NCBI GenBank assembly: GCA_029259945.1
Contig: JAJDEF010000028.1
Location: 60,573-124,572, forward strand
Direction: 5' to 3'
DNA length: 64,000 nt
DNA from: Planctomycetota bacterium
GTDB lineage: Bacteria > Planctomycetota > Planctomycetia > Pirellulales > Lacipirellulaceae
Part shown: positions 17,887-27,337 of the stretch, in pieces
Layout of the letters: every line of letters begins with the position of its first letter
How positions within the stretch are numbered: position 1 is the first letter of the stretch
The notes under the pieces: model-generated
Database searches by the model: none
What the model saw: only the letters and a program-made list of their open reading frames with translations
Told to the model about the DNA's origin: nothing
Program-made: the position numbers and the translations under genes

Positions 17887-18609
17887 ATGATTCAATTTCA
17901 ACATGTGACACGCACGTATGGAGACCGTGTTGCCGTCAATCAACTTGAGCTTTCGATATCGAGCGGGCAAGTACTTGCCTTGCTGGGGCATAACGGAGCA
18001 GGAAAGTCGACGACGCTGAAGATGCTGGTTGGTTTGCTACACCCCAGCGAAGGCACGGTTCGAGCGGGCCCCTACAATGTGGAGGAAAACCCCCGCGAAG
18101 CGAGTCGACTCATCGGCTACGTTCCAGACCAGCCATTCCTGTATGACAAACTCTCAGGCCGCGAATTCCTGGAATTCGTCGCAGAAATGTATGGCCTTAG
18201 GTCAACCGAGACGCGCGAAGCGTTAGATCGTGAAGTGACCAGATTTGAACTCGGTGAATTTCTTGATCAGTTGACCGAAAGCTATTCCCACGGAATGCGG
18301 CAGCGCACGGTGTTTGCCGCGGCACTCATCCATCAGCCGGAAATTCTAGTTGTCGATGAGCCCATGGTCGGTCTCGATCCCCACAGTATTCGACTCGTAA
18401 AGGATTTGATGCGAGAATATGCGGCACTAGGGAGAACCGTACTAATGTCAACCCACATGCTAAACGTCGCTGAAGAAATTTCTGATCGCGTTGCATTGAT
18501 GAAATCAGGGAACCTATTGTTCGAAGGCAAAATGCCGCAACTACGGCAACATGTTCCAGATGCCGAAGCATCGTTGGAATCGATCTATCTAGCACTCATG
18601 GAGCAGTGA
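17887..18609 (+). CDS. ABC transporter ATP-binding protein
   Basis: 240 residues, complete. Walker A GHNGAGKST at 34-42, Q-loop region VPDQPFLYDKLSGREF, variant signature YSHGMRQR (Ser-His-Gly in place of Ser-Gly-Gly), Walker B ILVVDEPMVGLDP and switch His in LMSTHML. This is the pattern of ABC-2 type exporter ATPases. The permease follows after 78 bases. Substrate unknown. Confidence 0.9.
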   Translation: MIQFQHVTRTYGDRVAVNQLELSISSGQVLALLGHNGAGKSTTLKMLVGLLHPSEGTVRAGPYNVEENPREASRLIGYVPDQPFLYDKLSGREFLEFVAEMYGLRSTETREALDREVTRFELGEFLDQLTESYSHGMRQRTVFAAALIHQPEILVVDEPMVGLDPHSIRLVKDLMREYAALGRTVLMSTHMLNVAEEISDRVALMKSGNLLFEGKMPQLRQHVPDAEASLESIYLALMEQ

Positions 18610-18687
18610 GATTTTCGCACGTGCTACTCAGCGACCTTGCATAGAAAAAGTCGCGTGTAATGTGCAAGTGCCTCTCGGCTACTTTTT

Positions 18688-20502
18688 ATGATCCACCCTT
18701 CCAACGCGACTCATAGTCAGATCGACCGTGTATGCGAACGCCTTCCTTCGGAAGAGCGCGAGGGGCAGATTTTTTGGAAATTACGTTGGCGCGAAGGTCG
18801 CAGCCAACTGAAATACTTTTCGACACAGGCTCGGTTTCGAACCATCCTGGTCGTGGTTCTAAGCTTGTTTTTTTGGATTGGGTTATTCACGCTGTTTTAC
18901 AGTGGCTTCAGATTTATTGTGATGAATGCCGGTCCTGCTGGGGCAACCTACCATGCACAAACAGTGCAATTTGTCTTTGCCCTTTTTTTTGCTTCACTCC
19001 AGGTGATGCTGATCTTTTCGTCTGGCATCATCCTTTACGGCGGGCTGTATGTATCTCAAGAGACTCGTTTACTGCTGACCCTGCCAGTACGCGATTCCCG
19101 GCTAGTTTTTTATCGCTTGCAAGAAGCTGTTTTCTTCAGCAGTTGGGGGTTCTTCTTGCTTGCAAGCCCCATGATGGTGGCCTACGGAATTGCGGTCTCG
19201 GCACCTTGGTACTACTTTGCCTACCTACCGGGTTTCGTACTGTCGTTTTCTTACATTCCGTGTGCGATCGGAGCAATTGCTTGCCTACTACTCATCAGCC
19301 GGCTACCCCGTCTACGAGGCATCCTCGTCGGGATCGCGGCTTTGCTGGTCATCCTAGTTGCCTATGTCTCGATCTGGCAAACACTAGATATCTCTCCGGC
19401 AAAATCACTTCATTCATCCTGGTTTATCGACACGTTCCACCGGTTTGAATTCACGCGTGGAGAGTGGCTGCCTAGCACTTGGCTAAGTAATGGCTTGCTC
19501 GACGCCGCTCGGCCCGCAGGCTTCGACCCCGAAGATTTGCCTTGGCTAGAAAGCGGTAAGTATTTTGTTGTGCTTGTGTCCAATGCTTTGCTATTGCATG
19601 TGATCGTACTCTGGCTTGGCAACCGTGTTTTCCGAAAAAGCTATTGCAGCTTAACCTCTCGTCAAGCGCGCGAAGCAAAATCAGGTTCGGTCTTGATCGA
19701 TCGTATCGCAAATGGTTTGCTCATACCGTTTCCCAAGCAAACTCGACTGTTGATCATAAAAGACTTACGGATGTTTCGCCGCGATCCAGTCCAATGGTCA
19801 CAGTTTCTTATCTTTTTTGGACTGATTTTTTTGTACTTTGCAAATCTAGACCGCTTTCGACAATATCAAGGCGATCTCAGTGTTCAAACTTGGATTAACA
19901 TCGTTAGTTTTTTGAATCTTGCCGTGGTTGGACTGATTCTATCGACGTTTACAACGCGATTCATCTATCCGCTAATCAGCTTAGAAGGCCGCCGATTTTG
20001 GATTCTAGGTCGGCTGCCTGTCAAACGAGACACCATCCTTTGGGGGAAATTTCTCTTTGCCGCAGGAGGGGCTTGGCTACCCTGTGCAGGGCTGGTACTC
20101 CTAAGCGATTTAATACTCGAAGTCTCAGACGTGGTCGTTTCGATCCATCAGGCCACTTGTTTGTTACTCTGTATTGGGCTGTCCGGGTTGGCAGTAGGCC
20201 TAGGGGCATTGATGCCGAATTTTCATGAACAATCGCCCTCAAGAATTGCAGCCGGGTTTGGCGGAACCCTGAATCTTGTGCTTAGCGCTCTCTATATTTT
20301 GGCCGTGGTCGTCTTGACCGCGCTGCCGTGTCATTTCGTCTTACTTTCCTCGAGTACCGAAATCTCTTTTCACATCCTCAAGGCGAGTACCTTATCCTTT
20401 TGGCTTGGCGTTGGGCTAGCAACCTCTTTTGCTTTGACCTGCTTGGTAACCATTATTCCCCTTCGAAGTGGGCTACAGGCGTTTCGCCGACTTGAGGTCT
20501 AG
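18688..20502 (+). CDS. ABC-2 type permease, partner of the preceding ATPase
   Basis: 604 residues with about 10-12 hydrophobic segments, beginning near residue 57 (ILVVVLSLFFWIGLFTLFY). A cytoplasmic stretch with HSQIDRVCERLP precedes them. The layout of two membrane bundles with a central loop fits large ABC-2 permeases, and the position directly after an ABC ATPase supports this. No substrate motif. The ATG at 18688 lacks a strong ribosome site. Confidence 0.75.
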   Translation: MIHPSNATHSQIDRVCERLPSEEREGQIFWKLRWREGRSQLKYFSTQARFRTILVVVLSLFFWIGLFTLFYSGFRFIVMNAGPAGATYHAQTVQFVFALFFASLQVMLIFSSGIILYGGLYVSQETRLLLTLPVRDSRLVFYRLQEAVFFSSWGFFLLASPMMVAYGIAVSAPWYYFAYLPGFVLSFSYIPCAIGAIACLLLISRLPRLRGILVGIAALLVILVAYVSIWQTLDISPAKSLHSSWFIDTFHRFEFTRGEWLPSTWLSNGLLDAARPAGFDPEDLPWLESGKYFVVLVSNALLLHVIVLWLGNRVFRKSYCSLTSRQAREAKSGSVLIDRIANGLLIPFPKQTRLLIIKDLRMFRRDPVQWSQFLIFFGLIFLYFANLDRFRQYQGDLSVQTWINIVSFLNLAVVGLILSTFTTRFIYPLISLEGRRFWILGRLPVKRDTILWGKFLFAAGGAWLPCAGLVLLSDLILEVSDVVVSIHQATCLLLCIGLSGLAVGLGALMPNFHEQSPSRIAAGFGGTLNLVLSALYILAVVVLTALPCHFVLLSSSTEISFHILKASTLSFWLGVGLATSFALTCLVTIIPLRSGLQAFRRLEV

Positions 20503-20583
20503 TTACCCGACTAGTCGTCCCTCGAAAGGCATTCTATAATCATCGCTTCAGGCCATCCCAAAAACTGCGATTTCTAGATCAAA

Positions 20584-21417
20584 ATGACCGCCTCCAGCAT
20601 CCGTTCATCGCCTGCACTGCGTCTCGGCGCAGTAAACTACCTGAACACCAAGCCATTGGTTTACGGGTTAGACGAGTTGCTGCCCCAAGGCGAAGTTTCC
20701 TACGACCTGCCGAGCAGGCTAGCCGACTCGCTGGCAAAAGAAGAACTGGATATCGCGCTTGTCCCCTCGATTGAACTGGCCGAGCACCCCGAGTGGCGGG
20801 TCGTCTCGAATGCCTGCATTGGCTGCCAGGGCCCAGTACTCAGTGTGAAACTGCTGTTTCGCACACCACCCTCCGAAGTTCGCACGTTAGCCCTAGACGA
20901 AGGCTCACGCACTAGTGCCGTCTTGGCACAGATACTGTTGAGCGAGCTCCACGGTGTTCGCCCCAAGCTAACATCCTTGCCAATCGGCGAAGGCCCTAAA
21001 GACAGCCGTGCAGATGCCGTCTTAGTGATTGGTGACCGAGCCATCCGTAGCGAGGAGGATGAATTTGTCGAGGTCTGGGATTTAGGCGATCGCTGGTGTC
21101 GGTGGTCAGAATTGCCGATGGTATTCGCCATGTGGGTGGCGCGTCCCGGTGTAATCGCCAACGAAGCCTCGATTGCCCTAGAAGCAGCACGCGACGCCGG
21201 GTGTCGACATTTTACAGAAATTGCCGATCAACAAGCCAAACGGATGAATTTGCCCGTCGAATTAATCGAAGAATATCTCAGTAAGAACCTGTATTTTCAT
21301 CTTGCTAAAGAACAACTCCTGGGATTGGAATTATTTTACCAACATGCCACGAACCTAGGGCTTATTCATGCCCCACCGCGAGTAACCGTCGATGATTGCG
21401 CAACCAAAAATTCATAG
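20584..21417 (+). CDS. mqnA: Chorismate dehydratase MqnA
   Basis: First enzyme of the futalosine route to menaquinone: dehydrates chorismate to 3-enolpyruvoyl-benzoate. 277 residues. The N-terminus RLGAVNYLNTKPLVYGL and the following LPSRLADSLAKEELDIALVPSIEL are hallmarks of this periplasmic-binding-protein-like family. The end overlaps the start of mqnC by 26 bases, indicating one operon. Confidence 0.93.
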   Translation: MTASSIRSSPALRLGAVNYLNTKPLVYGLDELLPQGEVSYDLPSRLADSLAKEELDIALVPSIELAEHPEWRVVSNACIGCQGPVLSVKLLFRTPPSEVRTLALDEGSRTSAVLAQILLSELHGVRPKLTSLPIGEGPKDSRADAVLVIGDRAIRSEEDEFVEVWDLGDRWCRWSELPMVFAMWVARPGVIANEASIALEAARDAGCRHFTEIADQQAKRMNLPVELIEEYLSKNLYFHLAKEQLLGLELFYQHATNLGLIHAPPRVTVDDCATKNS

Positions 21418-22531
21418 CCTGTTAGAAAAAGCCGTTGCCGGAGAGCGTCTTGAACCCGCAGAAGGCCTTCAGCTGCTAGAGTCGCACGACTTAACCGCGC
21501 TTGGACGGGCGGCAGACGAGGTAACTCGCCGTCTGCATCCCGAGCCTTACCGCACTTACAATATCGATCGCAACATCAACTACACCAACATCTGCGCAGC
21601 AGTATGCGATTTTTGCGCCTTCTATCGTTCGCCCAAGTCGGGGGAAGGCTATGTGTTGGATCGTGATGTAGTGATGGAAAAAATCGAAGAGACCGTCCAA
21701 CTGGGCGGTGACCAAATCTTGTTGCAAGGTGGTATGCATCCTGACTTCAAACTGGAATGGTACGAGCAGCTACTCAACGAAATCAAAGAGCGTTTCCCGC
21801 AAATCAACATCCACGGGTTTAGTCCTCCCGAGATTCACCATTTCACCAAAGTTTCAAAACTGCCCCTACGCGAAGTGCTCACCCGACTCCGGCAAGCCGG
21901 CCTAGGAAGCTTGCCAGGCGGCGGGGCAGAAATACTCGTCGATCGCGTTCGTAAAGAAATTACCCGTGGCAAAGTGCTAACCGACGACTGGTTAAACGTC
22001 AGTCGAGTGTGGCACGAGCTAGGAGGTCGTAGCTCAGCAACCATGATGTTTGGCCACGTCGAAACACTGGCCGAGCGTATCGAGCACCTTGAACGCTTGC
22101 GCCAACTCCAAGACGAAACCGCTGGATTTACTGCGTTCATCTGCTGGACATTTCAGCCGAACAATACAGAAATGTCCGACATCCCTCCCACAGGGTCTTT
22201 TGAATATCTGAAAACAAATGCTGTGGCCCGACTCTACCTAGACAACTTTACAAACCTTCAAGCAAGTTGGGTGACCCAAGGACTAAAAGTAGGCCAGATG
22301 GGCATGCTTCATGGTGCCAACGATATGGGCAGCCTGATGATCGAAGAAAATGTGGTCGCCGAGGCGGGGACCGTACACCACCTTTCGCTGGAACAAATCC
22401 GAGGAGCCATCTCAGACCTCGGCTTCGAACCCCGGCAGCGAAATGTCTTTTACGAACTGATCGACGAGCAGGTTACCTCGGTTGTTCCGCATAGTCGCCA
22501 AAATCAGCACTCGCTACCCATCGTAAACTAG
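21392..22531 (+). CDS. mqnC: Cyclic dehypoxanthinyl futalosine synthase MqnC (radical SAM)
   Basis: Radical SAM enzyme that cyclises dehypoxanthinyl futalosine. 379 residues. The cluster ligands are C68, C72 and C75 in the CxxxCxxC motif of NICAAVCDFCAFY. LLQGGMHPD, LPGGGAEIL and FICWTFQPNNTEM are typical of MqnC; MqnE, the related earlier enzyme, usually differs at the GGGAE stretch. Overlaps mqnA, so translation is probably coupled. MqnE and MqnB are not in the window. Confidence 0.9.
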   Translation: MIAQPKIHSLLEKAVAGERLEPAEGLQLLESHDLTALGRAADEVTRRLHPEPYRTYNIDRNINYTNICAAVCDFCAFYRSPKSGEGYVLDRDVVMEKIEETVQLGGDQILLQGGMHPDFKLEWYEQLLNEIKERFPQINIHGFSPPEIHHFTKVSKLPLREVLTRLRQAGLGSLPGGGAEILVDRVRKEITRGKVLTDDWLNVSRVWHELGGRSSATMMFGHVETLAERIEHLERLRQLQDETAGFTAFICWTFQPNNTEMSDIPPTGSFEYLKTNAVARLYLDNFTNLQASWVTQGLKVGQMGMLHGANDMGSLMIEENVVAEAGTVHHLSLEQIRGAISDLGFEPRQRNVFYELIDEQVTSVVPHSRQNQHSLPIVN

Positions 22532-22670
22532 CTCTACGAGAGAAGTTACTACGCAGACTGGGCAACGGCTGTTATTCTTCAAAGGGAGACCCGCTTAGGT
22601 TCTCTACGGCTCGCCTTCTGAAGGCACGGGCTATAAATCCCCCACCAGCCCTGTCTGATCTCTTATCACC

Positions 22671-23462
22671 ATGACCAACTCGCCAACCATGATTGAGGCT
22701 CGGTCTTTGACCAAGTCTTACGCCGACCTGCGTCGTGGAGATTTTGTCGCTTTAGATCGTTTTAGCTTCACCGCAAATGCTGGCGAAGTCTACGGAATAC
22801 TTGGGCCTAATGGCGCCGGAAAGACCACCGCCTTGCGAATCCTTAGTACCGTACTTCAACCCACCAGTGGTAGCGCAACCGTCAACGGGTTTGATTGCGT
22901 AACGCAGCCCGCTTTAGTGCGTCGGCATATCGGGTTCATGTCGGCCAACACTGCGGTCTACGATCGCATGACCGCTTGGGAGATGGTGGAATACTTTGGC
23001 CGTCTCTACGGCATGGAGGCAGAAGAACTCCGCGACCGTATGGAGGTGCTCTTTGAACGGTTGCAGATGCAAAACATCCGCGATCTGCTTGGCGCAAAGA
23101 TGTCGACAGGCATGAAACAAAAAGTATCGATTGCTCGAGCGATTGTGCATGACCCGCCCGTTTTGATTTTTGATGAGGCCACCAGCGGGCTTGATGTCTT
23201 GGTGGCCAGAGCTTTGCTCGACACCGTGGTCGAACTTCGCGAGCAGGGAAAATGCATCGTCTTTTCGACCCACATCATGCGCGAGGCCGAACGGCTTTGC
23301 GATCGGGTAGCGATCATGCACCAAGGTCGACTCTTAGCCGAGGGCACCTTAGGCGAGTTGCAAGAGACACACGGCCAATCCGATTTAGAAGATATATTCT
23401 TCGACTTAATCCAAAAACAAGAAGATAACCAAGCCTCGGAAACTACCATGACAAGCAACTAA
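22671..23462 (+). CDS. NatA-type ABC transporter ATP-binding protein
   Basis: 263 residues. Walker A GPNGAGKT at 45-52, signature MSTGMKQKV, Walker [13 protein letters not shown] and switch His in [13 protein letters not shown]. This is the NatA-like group linked to Na+ or small-molecule export. The permease partner starts 64 bases downstream. The gap between them holds a CTCCGTGTTCTCCGTGGTG phrase (see the repeats). Confidence 0.88.
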   Translation: MTNSPTMIEARSLTKSYADLRRGDFVALDRFSFTANAGEVYGILGPNGAGKTTALRILSTVLQPTSGSATVNGFDCVTQPALVRRHIGFMSANTAVYDRMTAWEMVEYFGRLYGMEAEELRDRMEVLFERLQMQNIRDLLGAKMSTGMKQKVSIARAIVHDPPVLIFDEATSGLDVLVARALLDTVVELREQGKCIVFSTHIMREAERLCDRVAIMHQGRLLAEGTLGELQETHGQSDLEDIFFDLIQKQEDNQASETTMTSN

Positions 23463-23526
23463 AATCCTTCCCTCACAAAAAACTCCGTGTTCTCCGTGGT
23501 GAAAATCCCTGCAATCTTAATAAACA

Positions 23527-25788
23527 ATGAAACTGAGCAATGTCAAACTGATCTTCGTTCGCGAAATGCGCGACCAGCTGCGCGATCGAAGAACCTTGTT
23601 CTTGATTGCCGTGTTGCCGCTGCTGCTCTATCCGTTATTAGGAATGAGTTTCTTCCAGCTTTCCCAGTTTCTGCAACATCATACCGCCAAGGTGATGGTG
23701 GTTGGTTCTGCGGAGCTAGCTGACTACGCATGGCTACCACCGCTGGTGAGCGAAGACCGTTTTGATTCGAAGTTATTCAACACAGAAAAAGACCAAGAGA
23801 ATCTTCAACTTGTCTTTGAAGATATCTCTTCGATAGCGGAATCCGATCGGCTCGCAGAGGCGCAGTCGGCTTTAGATCGTGGTGAAGTCCAAGTGGTGCT
23901 GTACTTTCCTCCCGGTTTTGGCAAACGCCTGCTCGAATCCCGAGAGGCATTGATCGGTAGATCGCAGAATACGCAAGCCAACCGCGAGACGAAATTACCC
24001 AAACCAAAGATTCTGTATATCTCCGCCAACGAGAAATCGCGAATTGCTCAGTTGCGCGTAGACCGCGTATTCCGAAATTGGAGCACGCACGTGATGCGCA
24101 CCAATCTTCGTGATAGCGATGTCCCCCTGACAGCCACCCAACCCTTCCTGGTGCAATCTCAAGATATCGCCAAAGAACATCAGCGGCATGCCGCGATCTG
24201 GTCGAAAGTTCTTCCCTTCATCCTGTTTATTTGGGCACTGACTGGCGCATTCTACCCGGCGGTCGATCTTTGCGCTGGTGAAAAAGAACGTGGAACACTC
24301 GAAACGCTTCTTGTGAGCCCTGCCCAACGCCGCGAGATTGTTTGGGGAAAACTGCTAACGATCATGAGCTTCAGCATGGTCACGGCACTGCTGAACTTAT
24401 GCAGCATGGGCCTGACAGCAAAATTTGTATTAGGGCAACTTCAGGCACTCAGTGGTTTTAGCGGTAGCGAGGCGTTGTCGATGCCACCGTTGGAGTCGAT
24501 CCTTTGGCTAACCATCGCGTTATTGCCCATCGCCGCCTTGTTCAGTGCCCTGTGCCTGGCTTGTGCAGCCTTTGCTCGAAGCACAAAGGAAGGGCAGTAT
24601 TACCTGATGCCTTTGCTGCTGGTGATTATGCCATTGATGCTGCTGCCACTTTCACCAGGGGTCGAACTCAATTTAGGCAACAGTTTGATTCCCGTCACCG
24701 GCGTCGTGTTGCTGCTACGCTCGATGCTCGAAGGACAGTATTGGCATGCGTTGCCCTACGTGGCACCGGTCGCCGGCATCACCTTGATGTGCTGCCTGCT
24801 GGCGATTCGCTGGGCAGAAGATCAGTTCAACAGCGAGTCGATCTTGTTCCGCGAAAGCGAACGGCTTGACCTCGGTCGTTGGCTGGTGCATCTAGTACGC
24901 GACCGCACAGAAACACCGACCTTGGCACAGGGGATTTTCTGCGTTGCTGCGATTCTAGTGATCCAGTTCTTTGTGAAATTGGCTCTGTCCGCAGCGGCCG
25001 TCAACGGGGCCATCGACTACGCCTTTTTCCGGCAGGCAGTGTTCATCAGTCAGGTGGTCTGCATCGCATTTCCAGCCGCTGTGCTGACATTGCTGTTTAC
25101 TCGAAACCCAAGCCGTACTTTATTAGTCCATAAACTTCCTAGCTTGCAAATGCTGATCGCTGCCGTGTTGTTGGCGATTTTCATTCGTCCACTCGGAATG
25201 GAGCTAGCCTCTGGCATCCAGTATCTCTATCCCCCGTCCAGCGATATGCAATCACAGCTAGAGTCGATCAACGACGCTATTAGCGTCGTCCCCAGTTGGT
25301 GGTCGTTGATGTTGCTAATGGCTGTGTTGCCAGCCGTGTGCGAAGAAATTGCGTTCCGCGGTTTTGTGCTCTCTGGTTTACGCCACCTAGGACACAAGTG
25401 GTGGGCCATCGGCCTGTCTGCCGTTGCGTTTGGCATTGTTCATCCAATTTTGCAACAGCAACTAGCGGCAACCGTCGTGGGGGTCGTGATTGGTTATCTC
25501 GCCATCCAAACAGGCAGCCTGCTGCCGTGCATTTTTTTCCATGCCATCTACAACGGCTTGGCGCTGGCTATTAGTGATGCGGCTGAAACAATAGGAGATG
25601 GGCTCGGCCAGTCCCATTGGTCCTATCTTCTGAGCGAAGACAGTATTTTCTTCTTCCAGCCTTGGGTGCTTATCGTCTCAACCATCGGGACAGGGGCCAT
25701 TCTCTGGTGGCTACATCGCCTCCCTTATAAGCACACCGCCGAAGAAGAGCTGCAAGAAGCTCGCGACCGCCAATACATGAGTGCTTGA
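23527..25788 (+). CDS. NatB-type ABC permease fused to a CPBP-family intramembrane protease
   Basis: 753 residues carrying two functions. Residues 1-430 are an ABC-2 (NatB-like) permease: one membrane segment near 20-40, a long exported loop, then five or six membrane segments starting ILFIWALTGAFYPAVDL. Residues about 475-735 are a second membrane bundle with CPBP (Abi) protease motifs: EEIAFR (E606, E607, R611), an HPILQQ histidine and FHAIYN. CPBP proteins are metal-independent glutamyl-type intramembrane proteases or bacteriocin-immunity relatives. No stop or frameshift separates the halves, so the fusion is real. One hypothesis is that the protease trims or clears what the exporter moves. 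Confidence 0.88.
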   Translation: MKLSNVKLIFVREMRDQLRDRRTLFLIAVLPLLLYPLLGMSFFQLSQFLQHHTAKVMVVGSAELADYAWLPPLVSEDRFDSKLFNTEKDQENLQLVFEDISSIAESDRLAEAQSALDRGEVQVVLYFPPGFGKRLLESREALIGRSQNTQANRETKLPKPKILYISANEKSRIAQLRVDRVFRNWSTHVMRTNLRDSDVPLTATQPFLVQSQDIAKEHQRHAAIWSKVLPFILFIWALTGAFYPAVDLCAGEKERGTLETLLVSPAQRREIVWGKLLTIMSFSMVTALLNLCSMGLTAKFVLGQLQALSGFSGSEALSMPPLESILWLTIALLPIAALFSALCLACAAFARSTKEGQYYLMPLLLVIMPLMLLPLSPGVELNLGNSLIPVTGVVLLLRSMLEGQYWHALPYVAPVAGITLMCCLLAIRWAEDQFNSESILFRESERLDLGRWLVHLVRDRTETPTLAQGIFCVAAILVIQFFVKLALSAAAVNGAIDYAFFRQAVFISQVVCIAFPAAVLTLLFTRNPSRTLLVHKLPSLQMLIAAVLLAIFIRPLGMELASGIQYLYPPSSDMQSQLESINDAISVVPSWWSLMLLMAVLPAVCEEIAFRGFVLSGLRHLGHKWWAIGLSAVAFGIVHPILQQQLAATVVGVVIGYLAIQTGSLLPCIFFHAIYNGLALAISDAAETIGDGLGQSHWSYLLSEDSIFFFQPWVLIVSTIGTGAILWWLHRLPYKHTAEEELQEARDRQYMSA

Positions 25789-26098
25789 GCACATAAAGAA
25801 TGCGTTTCGTTTTCAGGCCTGAAAGGCCGTCATATCCCTAGCCGGTGGTGTCAACCACCGGGATTAGATCGGCGCAGTGCCAACAGGCCCAGCGGGCCGA
25901 CACATCCGCTTTATGTCGGCCCGCTGGGCCTAAACGGCAGTTGTCGTATTCACATCCGGTGCCTCACGGCACCGGCTAGGGTTATGCTAGCCCTCCGGGC
26001 CTATTTGTATGTCACTGACAGACGCTTGAGCAACACGCCTCGCTACGAGACAATAGCCGGGGCAGGGCAGTAACCCTGAAAATTTCGCACTCAAAACA
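25789..26098. repeat. Intergenic block with three nested hairpins (family D)
   Basis: The 310 bases between the permease-CPBP gene and the amidohydrolase hold three perfect hairpins: CCGGTGGT / ACCACCGG (25842-25861), an 18-bp stem at 25885-25902 / 25914-25931 (AGGCCCAGCGGGCCGACA), and CCGGTGCC / GGCACCGG (25956-25975). CCCTAGCCGG at 25837-25845 is complementary to CCGGCTAGGG at 25973-25982, so the outer parts can pair and enclose the middle stem as a cruciform. No gene is supported. Confidence 0.75.
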
Positions 26099-27337
26099 AT
26101 GAGCCTACGCGTGACCGCCCCATTCTCACTTCGTGCCCGCTGGGTACTGCCCGTCGATAGACCGCCCATCGAGGGCGGCGTGGTGACCATCGCCGACGGG
26201 CTGATTTCCGAAATTGGCACCAAGCCCATTGGGCCAACCGAAGATCTAGGCGACGTGGCACTTCTTCCAGGGCTTATCAACGCACACACCCACCTCGAAT
26301 TCAGCGAGCTTCAACAGCCGCTCGGTCAGCCAGGAATGTCGCTCCCCGATTGGATACGGCTAGTGATCTCTAGCCGACAACCAACCCGCCGCGAGCCTTC
26401 GCAAGCAATCACCGCCGGTCTGCAAGAATCTCGTCAACTGGGCGTCACGGTAATCGGTGATATCGCCACAGACAGCATGCAAAATAATCGCACTGCTGGC
26501 GATCCGCATGTGATTGCATTTCAAGAAGTGATCGGTTTTTCGGCGGCTCGCTGCGACTCGGCACTTGCCGAGGTCGAGCAACGTCTAGCTGCCAGTAATC
26601 AACGCCGGGGCATCAGCCCCCACGCCCCCTACACGATCCACCCTCGACTATTGCAACGTCTGATCGATCTTGCATCGACAAAAAAATTCGGCGTGGCGAT
26701 GCATCTAGCAGAATCACCCGAGGAGCTTGAGTTATTGGCCAATGGTACAGGCCCATTCCAACAGCTGCTAGAAGAACGAAGCATGTGGGATCGCACCGCC
26801 ATCCCCTCCGAATCGAGGCCCATGAATTATCTGGAACTTCTAGCAAAGGCTCCTCGAGCCCTCGTCATTCATGGCAACTATCTCACCTCGAAAGAGATTG
26901 AATACGTGGCGCTTCGCCGCGAGCGAATGTCGATTGCCTATTGCCCGCGAACCCATGCTTACTTTGGCCACACGGCTTACCCGCTTCAAAAAATGTTCGA
27001 CCTGGGGGCACGAGTTGCCCTAGGCACCGATAGCCGTGCTTCGAACCCCGACCTCAGTTTGCTAGGCGAAATGCGGCATGTCGCGCAGCAGCACCAAGGC
27101 ATCTCTGCCGAGCAAATCCTACGAATGGGCACCCTCTCAGGGGCTGAAGCCTTAGGCTTAGCCAACAGCGCTGGCAGTATTTCCACCGGAAAATGGGCAA
27201 ACCTCACTGCGGTGCCTTGCGATGCGCAAGCGGGCAACCCGATCACAGTGATTCTTACCAGCAATGCCATGCCTACCAAAACTTGGATCAGTGGGCGCGA
27301 GATTAGCTCCAACGTTACAAAGCCCGGCATTTCTTAA
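26099..27337 (+). CDS. Amidohydrolase, possible aminodeoxyfutalosine deaminase
   Basis: 412 residues of the amidohydrolase superfamily (cytosine/SAH-deaminase branch). Metal ligands are visible: NAHTHLEF (HxH), SPHAPYT, MHLAESPEEL and ALGTDSRAS; the first strand VVTIADGLISEIG is the composite beta domain. It lies 3.6 kb downstream of mqnC. Some bacteria use such a deaminase to convert aminodeoxyfutalosine to futalosine before MqnB, so this is the best candidate for that step, but guanine, cytosine or other deaminase activity is equally possible from sequence. The C-terminus converges with the next gene by a 23-base overlap. Confidence 0.75.
   Translation: MSLRVTAPFSLRARWVLPVDRPPIEGGVVTIADGLISEIGTKPIGPTEDLGDVALLPGLINAHTHLEFSELQQPLGQPGMSLPDWIRLVISSRQPTRREPSQAITAGLQESRQLGVTVIGDIATDSMQNNRTAGDPHVIAFQEVIGFSAARCDSALAEVEQRLAASNQRRGISPHAPYTIHPRLLQRLIDLASTKKFGVAMHLAESPEELELLANGTGPFQQLLEERSMWDRTAIPSESRPMNYLELLAKAPRALVIHGNYLTSKEIEYVALRRERMSIAYCPRTHAYFGHTAYPLQKMFDLGARVALGTDSRASNPDLSLLGEMRHVAQQHQGISAEQILRMGTLSGAEALGLANSAGSISTGKWANLTAVPCDAQAGNPITVILTSNAMPTKTWISGREISSNVTKPGIS

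Noticed and set aside
25837..25982. Structural RNA gene at the nested hairpins
   Set aside because: No known RNA family pattern matched; the outer arms suggest a dispersed repeat instead.
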